From contig NC_083505.1 in assembly GCF_032362555.1 (NCBI RefSeq), forward strand, positions 11,399,501 through 11,463,500: a DNA stretch of 64,000 bases, given 5' to 3'. How positions within the stretch are numbered: position 1 is the stretch's first letter; each line of letters starts with the position of its first letter. Below the pieces are notes generated by a model that saw nothing but the letters and a program-made list of their open reading frames with translations, was not told the origin of the DNA and made no database searches. Origin of the DNA: Amyelois transitella. Taxonomy: Eukaryota > Arthropoda > Insecta > Lepidoptera > Pyralidae. Of the stretch, positions 22,789-32,615 are shown piece by piece. Made by a program: the position numbers and the translations under genes.

Positions 22789-22948
22789 CAGTATGGGTTA
22801 GATTCCCCTGGAAATGTTGCGGACGTTAGATGTGATGTGAGTTATTTCGTATTAAAACCTGACTCATCCAATCCAGGGTCGTAAACTAAAGCGGACCTCG
22901 AGTTCCTCTCTAAAGGACAGCTGCAGAAGGGTGCAACGCCAGGTTGCT
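22789..22948 (+). repeat. interspersed repeat family B, nearly full
   Basis: Includes the upstream part GTATGGGTTAGATTCCCCTG and the core AAACCTGACTCATCCAATCC, ending AACGCCAGG. Confidence 0.75.
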
Positions 22949-23005
22949 TATAACAATTATTAATATTTATCATTTGTCTTTTTTTAACAAAATGTTTGCG
23001 TTAAA

Positions 23006-23260
23006 CTTTAGTTCGTTTGCAATTTTCAGTAACTGATAAGCGTTTGATTGGGTTAATCTTTAGTTCGTTCGTAATCGTTTACGCAATTTTCAGTTTTTAA
23101 CTTTTTGGAAATGATTTCATTCAACTATTGCAATTTGCAGTAACTGATAAGCGTTCCATTTTATCAGACCAATCATCACTTTTCAATATAAAAATCGGAT
23201 CTGTGGACGATTTGTAAAATAAATCCGATCTAGTGGTCTCATTATAAAATAAAGACAGTA
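23006..23260. repeat. internally duplicated AT-rich region
   Basis: GCAATTTTCAGTAACTGATA at 23019-23038 recurs as GCAATTTGCAGTAACTGATA at 23130-23149, and TTTAGTTCGTT occurs twice. Downstream lie a CCAAT, an ATATAAAAA and AATAAA motifs. Identity unknown. Confidence 0.5.
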
Positions 23261-23280
23261 CAGAAATTAGACAGGACTCA

Positions 23281-23575
23281 CACATCTACTTCGTCGTTAC
23301 CTTTTCCCACTTTCTACGCGGGGTCGGCACAGTATGTTAGTTTTTCAATTACTTCTGTCAGTTGCCATCTTACTGGTTAATCCCTTTCTTCTCATACTAT
23401 CCTTTTCGCCGTCCATCCATTTCGTTTTCGGTCTTCCCCTATTTCTTAAACCTTTCACTTCCATATTTAAGGCTCTTTTAGTATCATGACCTTCCTCTCT
23501 TCTCATAATGTGTCCGTACCACTCGGAATATGGGGATAAAATATATATAAAAGTGTCAAAAACACCTCTCATTCA
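23281..23575 (-). mobile_element. RTE-like LINE 3' end
   Basis: An open frame 23572-23345 encodes WYGHIMRREEGHDTKRALN, RNRGRPKTKWMDG and DSMRRKGL, matching the C-terminal tail I recall from RTE-type ORF2 proteins. The following CGCGGGGTCGGCACAG-type 3' UTR (plus strand) fits. The reverse transcriptase itself is absent. Confidence 0.7.
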
Positions 23576-23981
23576 AATGCTTAAAATGTAAGAAAATTAC
23601 TAATGATGATATCAAAATTAACATAATTTTGCAGTCTTTATATTAGTAAGTAAGACTTACTTATATTTTAATAAATAAATAAAAAATTCGCTACTCATTC
23701 GCACATCTTTTTTCAAGAATAGTCCATTTAACTCCTTATTTACTTAAAAATAATATAATTTTATATGGATTTTACCAACGATTGCCTTCTGTAACGTTCT
23801 TTATTTTACACTCTCACCGAAACTGTGATAGGATCGATGACGTGTGGGTGAAGGCTTAAATCGAGAGCTTTCAAGTGCATTCAATTTTAATTCCAACCAT
23901 ATCCGAAGCGTTTTATAGTAAGCTATTTAAAAATCTAACCTAATGCAGCTTGTATTATATAGTAACTTGAATATATGTAAG

Positions 23982-24012
23982 TACAGGTTTCCTCAAAGAA
24001 TTGCCTTCACCA
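23982..24012 (-). repeat. family E SINE fragment
   Basis: CAGGTTTCCTCAAAGAATTG followed by CCTTCACCAC, the reverse complement of the block seen at 12322. Confidence 0.45.
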
Positions 24013-24088
24013 CAAAAGCATTATCATCACAAATGACGTTTGAAAGCTGGTGATTTGTTGTCATTTCTTGTTGTCTAAATAGAGTAAT

Positions 24089-24220
24089 TCCAGTTACGTC
24101 CTCACCACTCTAGAGAGACCTGGATGCGCCTTTTATCCTAGATTGAGTGAATCAGGTTTTTACATGAAGCGAATCCTGTCTGTTCTTCGCAACCATTGCA
24201 GGGGAACCTAACTCATATTG
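24089..24220 (-). repeat. interspersed repeat family B, nearly full
   Basis: CTCACCACTCTAGAGAGACC to GCAGGGGAACCTAACTCATA on the plus strand covers core and 5' part. Confidence 0.75.
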
Positions 24221-24264
24221 TATAAGTATAATGGTTAAAACTGCAATAGATCAATGTGAGTTTA

Positions 24265-24325
24265 CTTTTACGACGTGAAAGTGATGGAGTGCTCCTTATC
24301 TAAAGTACCGGGAACCACACGGTAC
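24265..24325 (-). mobile_element. SINE family A head fragment
   Basis: CTTTTACGACGTGAAAG to GTACCGGGAACCACACGGTA. Confidence 0.8.
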
Positions 24326-24405
24326 ATTATGCATAAGCGTTAAATTTCAGTTTCCCTATGAATATCAGCTACAAAATTTACTTTAGCTTGCTAAATATAC
24401 TATAA

Positions 24406-24477
24406 TCCTACTAGTATTATAAATGCGAAAGTTTGTATGTCAGGATGAGTGTATGGATGTTTGTTACTCTTTCACGA
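24406..24477 (+). mobile_element. Helitron family D1, 5' end only
   Basis: Starts TCCTACTAGTATTATAAATG after an A, with GTTTGTTACTCTTTCACG, as in the complete D1 element at 47477-47681. It stops where the family C SINE begins. Confidence 0.75.
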
Positions 24478-24701
24478 AAAAATTACACTGATTGAGTTAG
24501 CCTCGAAGTAAGTTCGAGACTTGTGTTACGAGATTTTAACTCAACGATACTATATTTTATAATAAATACTTATATAGATAAACATCCAAGACCCAGGCCA
24601 ATCAGAAAAAGTTCTTTTCTCATCATGCCCTGGCCGGGATTCGAACCCTGAACCTCCGGTGTCACAGACAAGCGTACTACCGCTGCGCCACAGAGGCCGT
24701 C
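24478..24701 (-). mobile_element. tRNA-derived SINE family C copy
   Basis: Same head (GGCCTCTGTGGCGCAGCGGT on the minus strand) and body as 17765-18013. The B box is slightly damaged (GGGTTCGAATCCCGG kept, upstream arm changed). It sits directly against the Helitron 5' fragment. Confidence 0.88.
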
Positions 24702-24775
24702 AAAATATATGTATGTATATTTGTATTTCAAAAGGTGAAAAACCCAACAAAAACCCTCGTTAAAATATAAGTATA

Positions 24776-25782
24776 CTAGCTGACCCGCGCAACTTCGTTT
24801 GCGTGTATCCCGCTACTTCGACAAATACAGTCAACGCACCAACACATATTGGATACTAATTTTCAATTCACAATAACTTCTCTTTCCCTTAACCGCGTTT
24901 AAAATATTAACATGATTTTTGGTTTCTGTGACTCTTCTTTGATCGCCCCCCCTATCAGTTTTTGGAAAAAATTTTTAGAAGATTAACGTTGTGTACCTAC
25001 ATTTTAAACTTATTTACTTTTTACATTTTTATTTTATCTTTACAACAATTATTATATTACAGAATGTCTTTATATACAACGTTCACAGCTTTTTTGTCAT
25101 TAGACAATACAAACATGTTTTCTCGAGAGGTTACTCTTGAAAGAGCGACATACAGTTGGCCATGTGAAAAACAGTCAACGCTCAAATCTAAGCCTGCAAC
25201 GTCGCTGCCCCCGCCGCCACTGCCGGCCCGTACCGTGCCGCAATACTAATATCGTGATATCTCCTAAACTATATGTCTAAATAACACACTGTAAACTGCA
25301 AAAATAATCTAAATTAAATGTTCGTGATGATGAACTTACTTATTTTGATAAGGATATATGTATTATTGGTTATATCACCAGTAAAACATCACCCAACGAA
25401 TTAAATGTTTTTTTAATACAGAAAAGTAGTTTTTGTGACTTAAATAAAAAAGCTGGATATATGTCATCGCGGACTTTTTTGTAGAACTAATAAAGACCAA
25501 TGTTTTTGCTATACATTGTTCTTACTTGTATCCAACGGTATAAGCGGCGCACGCACAAATGCAATCTTCAATTAGATTTTTTTTCTGACTTCTTGGACAT
25601 AAATCGCTATAACTCAGCTAATATAGTTTCAATGTATTTCAATTATATATAAAAACCTGTCGGAGAAAATACTCTTTCTATTAGTGAAAACCGCATCAAA
25701 ATCCGTTGCGTAGTTTTAAAGTTTTATGCATACGAAGGGACTACAGACAAAATGGGCGACTTTGTTTTATACTATGTAGTGA
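24776..25782 (-). mobile_element. Helitron (family D2) with remnant of Pif1-type helicase
   Basis: On the minus strand the element starts TTCACTACATAGTATAAAAC and ends in CTAG followed by T, as expected of Helitrons; a GC-rich segment precedes the 3' end. Inside, bases about 25202-25057 encode DVAGLDLSVDCFSHGQLYVA followed by LSRVTSRENMFVLSNDK, then TAA. FSHGQLYVALSRV is the C-terminal motif of Pif1-like helicases in Helitron RepHel proteins. The rest of RepHel, including the HUH nuclease, is missing, so this is a deleted, non-autonomous copy. A CCGCCGCCACTGCCGGCC patch at about 25208-25230 is unlike the rest and may be captured DNA. Confidence 0.8.
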
Positions 25783-25983
25783 AGTATAAATTATAAGTCA
25801 TTTCGTGTTATTGAAGACGTATAGTGTCAATACAATGACGATTGCTGAAGTAAGTGACCATTTGAACATCAATTAATTTCTACCGACTAGTATTATTATT
25901 GTTGGCTACGAAAATAGCTCTTGTATTGTTTGTTATAGCCCACGTTCGTTTTTAATAAACAAGGATTAGGTTTTTTTCTGTTA

Positions 25984-26147
25984 AAGGGTCAGGTCAAAAG
26001 TACCCGAAACCGCCGAGCTTGCATGAAGAGAGTTATGAATGTGGATGAAGCGAAGGAAGTATGCAGAGATCGTGGCAAGTGGAAAGAGGTAGTCTCTGCC
26101 TACCCCTCCGGGAAAGAGGCGTGATTTTATGTATGTATGTACGTATG
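25984..26147 (+). mobile_element. LINE-L 3' end
   Basis: GGTCAGGTCAAAAGTACCCG through GATCGTGGCAAGTGGAAAG to GAGGCGTGATTTTATGTATG, with a clean (TATG)n tail. It is the shortest well-preserved copy. Confidence 0.88.
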
Positions 26148-26345
26148 ATTAGGTTTTTAGTGTTTTCCCAGATAAATTATAAGTGTCTCATTCTTCTGCC
26201 ATCAGTTCCAGTTCCATATTCTCACTGGAAAAGACTTCAAGCTTCGCTTTTGAATACGACATTGCATTGTTACGTTTACTTTTTGTTTTATTTGATCAAA
26301 ATATTTTATTCTTGATCTCTTCTACTAAAGTTTAAAAAAAAATAG

Positions 26346-26483
26346 GATAGCAACTTTTCACTATTCGAATCTCAATTCTGTCATTAATCCATACAGCTGA
26401 ACGTTGCCTTTTCATCTTTTTAAGACTGTTGGCTATGTCTACCTCGCAAGGAATATAAACGTAAATATATGTAAGTATGTATG
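26346..26483 (+). mobile_element. SINE family A tail half
   Basis: GATAGCAACTTTTCACTATT to GGAATATAAACGTAAATATA and tail. Confidence 0.83.
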
Positions 26484-26901
26484 TTATAAATTTTAATACG
26501 AAGTCGCGGGCAATAACTGGTAGGTAATTAACTAACTCAGAGATATACACTATCGCATGTAGATAGTGTGTAATTTGAAATATGTGTACACATTCAGTCT
26601 CCAAGCTTGAAAATCAGTGCAACATTTTAGTATTCGAAGCATCATCGAGGGTTGGAAGGTGGCTCCACTCCACCCTATTTGTAAACTACTCGGCAGATGA
26701 ATATTTACGCTTTCACTGTGAAAAAAAGGTCGAAAGTCCCGCTTGAAATGCATTTATTCCCTTTTTTATTTTAATTTTACTCGTTAAAGGTTGAAACTGT
26801 ACCGCGGCGCTTATGTTTATGTAAAACCCTGTTTAATTTACACGGGGATTACATTTGAAAGTTTCGCTTTGAATTTGCAGTGAAATTAAACATTGCATTG
26901 T

Positions 26902-27141
26902 AGTGTGCCGTGTGGTTCCCGGCACCAATACAAAAAAGAATAGGACCACTCCATCTCTTTCACATGGATGTCGTCATAGGCGACTAAGGGATAGACTTAC
27001 AAACTTGGGATTCTTTTTTAGGCGATGGATTAGCAACCTGTCTCTATTTAAATCTCAATTTATCGTTAAGCCAAACGAATAAACTCTGGTTGGCTCTGTC
27101 TACCCCGCAAGGTGACGTGACCATATGTATATATGTATGTA
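26902..27141 (+). mobile_element. SINE family A copy, full length
   Basis: Complete head GTGTGCCGTGTGGTTCCCGG and tail GACGTGACCATATGTATATA. About 30 bp around the AGCTGAACGTGGCC block are deleted. Confidence 0.92.
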
Positions 27142-27160
27142 AAAGTTCTTTAATCTTCTT

Positions 27161-27275
27161 TCTTGTGACATTAATCCTGGTTGCGTCCTAACTTTCTGGA
27201 GAAGACGGAGTGCGCCTTTTAACCATGATCGGTGAGATTTTGGCGCAAAACGACTCCCGTCTCGCAATATTTGTA
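27161..27275 (-). repeat. interspersed repeat family B
   Basis: ATCCTGGTTGCGTCCTAAC to GCAAAACGACTCCCGTCTCG on the plus strand. Confidence 0.7.
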
Positions 27276-27331
27276 AATGAATTTGATCCGTATTGGTCAT
27301 GCTAAAAGATGCACTAAACAAATTTGTCTAT

Positions 27332-27412
27332 TTCTTTAATCGCCTTTTACGACTTCCATGTGAAACAATTGAAGTGGTCATATTTATTTTTAAAGTGCCA
27401 TAAACCATAGGG
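27332..27412 (-). mobile_element. SINE family A head fragment, diverged
   Basis: AATCGCCTTTTACGACTTCC and a decayed head. Confidence 0.65.
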
Positions 27413-27631
27413 TCCCTCCGTAAGTTCACGCTTTTACAGTTACTTTAAATTCATTATATTTGTTCAAATTTTTATTAAAATCGGTTCAGTTTTTCGCATT
27501 TATCTTAAAGGTCAAGTTTCGGTAATACGTTTTTAGGTCACTTGTGGCAGTGCCTCGAACGAGGCAGCAAAAACAAGGCACGGATTGTGTTAAAATTTCT
27601 CAAAGCGCTTCAAGCCGTTGTAGAACTGTAC

Positions 27632-27800
27632 ACACATACATGTCACGTCTTTATGCCTTACGGGGTAGACAGAGCCAACATTCTTAAAAAGATTGAAAGG
27701 CCACGTTCAGCTGTATGGCATAATGATGGAATTGAGATTCAAGTAGTGACAGCCTATTTCCTATAAGAAGAACCCCAAGTTTATTAGTCTTTCCCTCAAT
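27632..27800 (-). mobile_element. SINE family A copy, head missing
   Basis: ACACACATACATGTCACGTC to CCCCAAGTTTATTAGTC. Confidence 0.86.
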
Positions 27801-28129
27801 TGACTTCTACTTCTTCTGCACGGTAAGACAAGCAGCTAGCACACGCTGGGTTGTTTCTTCGTTACCTTTAGATAAAGTGGGATAGGCTTACGTGGTCACG
27901 GAGGTCAGACGGGAATGATTTAACAAATCCTTAATTATGGTCATTGGGCTTATTGAAAGCAATTTATTGCTTGATACATTTTGTAATATAAATTAAGCAT
28001 AAATTAAGATCTACCTTGCAATTTAACTTCGTTAATAAACAAATTTAATTAAATTTCGTAATATAAATTTTTTTGTAGATTTTTCACAACGACATCTTAA
28101 TTATGTCACATATTTTTCCTACCACTTAC

Positions 28130-28236
28130 CTGGTATAGAAGCGTGTCTTCTCATCATTGAAGATATGCAGGCTCAGGAAGCGAAGCGCATCAGCTGACCG
28201 GCGCCCGGAAACCTGGATCACAAAACACTCAGCACT
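28130..28236 (-). other. candidate 5' exon with consensus splice donor
   Basis: On the minus strand a GC-balanced segment ends in ACCAG followed by GTAAGTGG, an excellent donor (GT at 28129-28128). Upstream, TCAGTG at 28238-28233 could be an initiator, with a weak TTATATTTT about 30 bp before it. It holds a short open frame (ATG at 28190, MRFAS then stop) and a later ATGATGAGAAGACACGC that stays open into the donor. It is flanked by the GC-rich block at 28286-28640. I infer the first exon of an unidentified minus-strand gene whose next exon I could not find; it may be non-coding. Confidence 0.4.
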
Positions 28237-28285
28237 GAAACACTAAAAAGCTGAAAAAGAAAAATATAATTATTACACTTCAACT

Positions 28286-28640
28286 TTGAAACTCGCTCGC
28301 AACTTATACCACGACCGCGTTCGTTTCGCCTTAACCGGAGTACCGACTGTTTCGTGGGCGGTCGGCTGTGCGTCTGGGCGGGCGGGAAGGCTTCTCTACC
28401 GCTGGGCGGCGGCGCGACGCGGCTGCCCTAGGCGCGCCCGATACCAGGCTGCCAGAAAACAGAAGGAGTTCTATCGACACGTGCGTCGGGACGCTCTGCG
28501 CATGCCCGGCGTCGAGGAAAGTACGAGGAAAGCGGGGGAGCGAGACGGTCTATTTCTAAAAATAGGGGTGCGAAAGGGATGCAGCAGCGACGCTAAATCG
28601 GGAAGCGCCAAGCAGTCTGTGAATTTGCCGCTGTTCTGAA
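28286..28640. promoter_or_regulatory. CpG-rich, promoter-like block
   Basis: Strikingly GC- and CpG-rich against an AT-rich background, with GCGGCGGCGCGACGCGG, an E-box CACGTG and an NRF1-like TGCGCATGCCC. On the minus strand it lies just upstream of the candidate exon. A plus-strand open frame of 117 codons crosses it, but its Arg/Ala/Gly composition follows the GC content and no domain is visible, so I read the block as regulatory. Confidence 0.4.
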
Positions 28641-30294
28641 CGAATTAGACGCACACATATACATTTTGGTTTAGGTCGCAATATGTATGTACATACACTT
28701 ACACATATTAAAAGCCTCTTTAACTAATACGCACTTGTCGGAAATCTTTTTGAAAAGACTTTTTATTCTAAATTTTTGTACAGTTTTTTTACTTATACAT
28801 TAAAATCAATAGATATTTGTTTCCTAAAAAACAATGGTGAGACCCTTATAATATTATTTTTCACGGAGTTATTTTGAAATTGGGTTTATTTTTTCATGGC
28901 ATCCAAAATTGTTTCAACCAAAATTTTACGCTAAAACGAAAAAGTATTTGCAACATCTTTTACAAAACATTATACTTATTTATAATTATTTTTGGATACA
29001 GATATTTAATAAAATAAACTTGCATTTCTCTTCACAATAAATACGTATTAAATTACAACCTACACAAAATAGGCACGATTTATAAGTAAAGGACGCAAAA
29101 AGCAAGTAAATACATCTACCATAGTACATATATATTCCTCGTCTACGGTCGTAATTCCAAAACCATTTTATTTAATCATAACAAAATCGTACAGGTGTTT
29201 GTTTCACATAGACGTCCCATGGACGTACCTTCAAAATTTTCAGATAGTAACGCTGTTATCCTGCCGACTTCTGAACTCCTGGTACTCCTAACCTTATTAC
29301 TGAAATTTCAAGGAAATCCGTTGCCAGGAAACGGATAACGTTATATGTACCTACGAAAAAGCAAGTTTCGTAATTGAAGGTAGGTACGTTCGTAAAATAA
29401 ATGAATTCATGTCTACAGATTTCCGTTCTTGTAAGTAGCGAAAAATCTTTTCAAATCGTTTGCTTATAAAATAAAAATGTATATAGGTACCTATATTATA
29501 AAATTCCTACTATATTAAATGTTACATATAAAAGCGTAAACCATTGCTCACATAAAACAGCCAACCCACAAAATATCCCTAAAGCTCTCAAAAGGCGCAA
29601 TAATCAATCTTCCGTCCCATAATCTTCCCATATAATGTTTCAGCGTTTCAACACCACGTCAATATGACAACCGATATGACAGTGACGGGCATACGTCCAT
29701 TACGTCACGGCAGTCAGTTTTCGCGTCCAAAGTACCAGGAGATCAGAAATCGTGAAGAGTTCAACGAAACACAGGTGTGGAAATAGAACGCTCCCACGAA
29801 AGACCGAAATAGAATATTCGTTTGCGAAGGAGCTTTCCGATTTAGAACAGCTCCATCTGTTGTGTTGAGAATGATGATTCTATTTTTAAATTTGACGTTC
29901 CTGACTTTTGTTTCAGCGATTTTAAATCTATGGTAATGAACGCAGAAATTGGCAGGCAGGGCTACTCGCCTTTTTAAATGATCCCACAAATTACTTATTC
30001 CTTTAACTTGTATTCTTAACATTATTCTAAATCAAAACCACAAACTTAGGCAAAGTTCTCTTCCAGTCAATTGAGTTAAAAAAGTAAACAAATAATTATA
30101 CAGGCTGACACTTTAGTTTTTAAAATGATTTATGCCGTAAATTTTTCATTTTTGAAATCGTACAAGACTCAAATACAACAATTCTTACTTAACCATATTC
30201 TGTTACAATAATAAAATTCACATTAATTGAGTTCATAATTGCAGTCTCGGGAGCATTATTTTCTAAAATATCAGCCTTTAGTGCGGTCCAGAAG
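28641..30294. other. AT-rich intergenic DNA
   Basis: No gene or clear repeat. A 102-codon minus-strand frame at 29714-30022 lacks any recognisable domain, start context or splice structure. Confidence 0.4.
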
Positions 30295-30385
30295 TGGGTA
30301 AGTCAGGTTCATAAAGTAACATTCCCATCAAAATTAAGTGACTCTGATCAGACGAACCTCAACCCATGTATAGCCATGAAACGCT
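30295..30385 (-). repeat. interspersed repeat family B, degenerate
   Basis: GTAAGTCAGGTTCATAAAGT and CTGATCAGACGAACCTCAAC on the plus strand. Confidence 0.4.
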
Positions 30386-30431
30386 AAAGATTCCAGTACC
30401 ATAACCACCCGACCACTAACGCTTCTTATAC

Positions 30432-30536
30432 ATACACACATAATCCTATCCCTTAGTCACTTTTTACGACATCCACGGGAACGAGATTTATTGTCCCATT
30501 CTTTTTGTTTATTAATGCCGTGAACAACACGGCACT
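30432..30536 (-). mobile_element. SINE family A copy, body deleted
   Basis: CATACACACATAATC is joined directly to CTATCCCTTAGTCACTTTTT and the head ACAACACGGCA, so most of the middle is gone. Confidence 0.75.
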
Positions 30537-30831
30537 CTCACATAAAAATATTTCATGAATAGTCCACACACAAAGCAAGGAAGCCGTCTCAGAATGGAGA
30601 GCCTACTTGTTCTGTGGTCGCACTGTATAAGCCAATCATTTAAGTGAACGTGGGATTAACCATGATTGTTTGTCACACCATAAATGCTCTATAAAGGTAC
30701 TCATAATGGCTTTGCTATCCGGGTGTACAGACCTACATATATCAAGGTTATTTGCTTACTTTCGATGGAAAATAAAAATAACTGCCAAGTATACGAGAAT
30801 ACCCGTTGGTACGGGTGAGCGTATTTTGCCA

Positions 30832-31000
30832 TTATGTCCATATCTCTTGCGGGGTAGACAGAGCCAACAGTCTTGAAAAGACTGAAAGGCTACTTTCAGC
30901 TGTGTGGCTTTATGATGTAATTGTGATTCAAATAGTGACATGTTGCTAGCTCATCGCCTTAAAGAATATTTCCAAGTTTATTAGAAGCCTTTCCTTAGAT
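30832..31000 (-). mobile_element. SINE family A copy, head missing
   Basis: CCATATCTCTTGCGGGGTAG to TTTCCAAGTTTATTAG. A scrap of a LINE-L-like minus tail follows at about 31040-31075. Confidence 0.85.
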
Positions 31001-31273
31001 TGACATAAATAATATGCCTTGATAGAGACAAACATAATTAAAATCACACCTTTTTCTCGGTAGGTTATAGAGGTGTATGTAAATTAAAAATAAAGGTTCA
31101 TTAACCTGCGATTAAGTTGACTTTTACAAACGGAGAGACATTTGCAATTGTCCTTACAACCGCTCCGCTTCGACGCATAAAATGACTTGACCGATCAAAT
31201 TTCTACGTGAAGGTACAGATAGCAAAAGAAGTTCTTCGAAAACATTTACTTCGATAATACATTCACATCATTC

Positions 31274-31529
31274 ATATATACATATAGTCACGTCAATATT
31301 TCTTGCGGGGTAGACAGACCTATCAATCTTGAAGAGACTGATTGGCTACGTTCAGCTGTCTCGTTTTATGATAGAATTAAGATTCAAGTTGCAACAGTTC
31401 GCTAGCCTATCGCCTAAAAGAAGAATCCTTAGTTTATAAGCCTATCTTTTAGTCGCCTTATACGACATCCATGGGAAAGAGATGGAGAGGTACAATTCTT
31501 TTTTTATAGGAGCCGGGAACCACACGGCA
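31274..31529 (-). mobile_element. SINE family A copy, full length
   Basis: Both ends present: tail TATACATATAGTCACGTC and head AGCCGGGAACCACACGGCA. It serves as a reference copy (256 bp). Confidence 0.93.
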
Positions 31530-31981
31530 AAGTATCATATAAACAAGTATTAAACTTTTCTAAGATCCTATCTCAGTGCCAATTTCATCAAAATCAGTTT
31601 ATAATTTTTCCAATTCATTCCTTACTGACAAAAGCCCAAAATAAAAAATCTTTATTTATATAGTAAGGATGAATTGTTATGTTGTCTGTACATTCGTTTG
31701 GCCGTTCTTTCTCTACCAGGAAACAATCACAAGGTTGCCAACGTATCGACGTTCTCATTGAATTGTATCGGTAGTGATGAAGTGTTAAATTATGATCGTA
31801 TACTATTTTAGTCTTATATGTCCATATACGATACATTTTACGGCAATTTTTTTAACTTTTCTGACATAACGCCTTCGAAAGGATATCATTTGTTTTAATT
31901 TTAACTTTATTTTAGGCTCAAACAAGTTTACTACCATGCTGGACTGATAAAACGTAGTGTATACCAGATGATTCTTTTTTT

Positions 31982-32055
31982 AGCACATAATGTCAATCAA
32001 GGGAAGGCTTACAAACCGGAATTATTTTAAGCGATAGACTAAAATCTGTTTCTAT
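31982..32055 (+). mobile_element. SINE family A fragment, highly decayed
   Basis: AAGGGAAGGCTTACAAACC and TTTTAAGCGATAGACTA only. Confidence 0.4.
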
Positions 32056-32143
32056 GTCTGTTTTAGTTATAACTATTACTTTATTATTTAAATTATTTTT
32101 CATTAAATAATATGATTGACATAAATGAAAACTATCATAGGTT

Positions 32144-32344
32144 CTATATATAGCCCGCGACTTCGTCCGCATGGAAACCCTATCAATCCCGAGGAAACTC
32201 CGGGATAAAAAGTAGCTTATATATTATTCTGGACCTACAGCTACCTACATATCAAATTTCATCATAATCGGTTCAGTAGTTTTTGCGTGAAAGAGTATCA
32301 AACATCCATACTCACAAACTTTCGCATCTATAATATTAGTAGGA
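32144..32344 (-). mobile_element. Helitron family D1 copy
   Basis: On the minus strand it starts TCCTACTAATATTATAGATG after an A, passes GTTTGATACTCTTTCACGC and GATTATGATGAAATTTGATA, and reaches CATGCGGACGAAGTCGCGGG. The 3' CTAG is obscured by a TA run, so the left boundary is approximate. Confidence 0.75.
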
Positions 32345-32439
32345 TTTATTTGAATTTACGTCAATTGCATAGCTGTCATTTGCGTTTTGTTATTCCAAGT
32401 CTGATTCTTTTTTGTTATACCACGTTTTACAGTGACTGA

Positions 32440-32610
32440 CGTTTCATGTCAAGTCACACGGGAACGCTGTCGAACGGGATAAAAAGTATCCTATGTCCGT
32501 CTCCTGGCTCTAAGCTACCTCCCTACCATTTTTCAGCCAAATCTGTTCTGCCGTTCTTGAGTTATAAGTGGTGTAACTAACACGACTTTCTTTTATATAT
32601 ATAGATATAT
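32440..32610 (+). repeat. interspersed non-autonomous repeat fragment
   Basis: CGGGATAAAAAGTATCCTAT, CCCTACCATTTTTCAGCC and TTCTGCCGTTCTTGAGTTAT resemble the body of D1-like elements. The ends are not identifiable. Confidence 0.45.
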
Positions 32611-32615
32611 ATAAA

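Noticed and set aside
28286-28639. 117-codon plus-strand gene
   Set aside because: Composition follows the GC-rich block, no domain, signal peptide or splice support; a promoter reading fits better.
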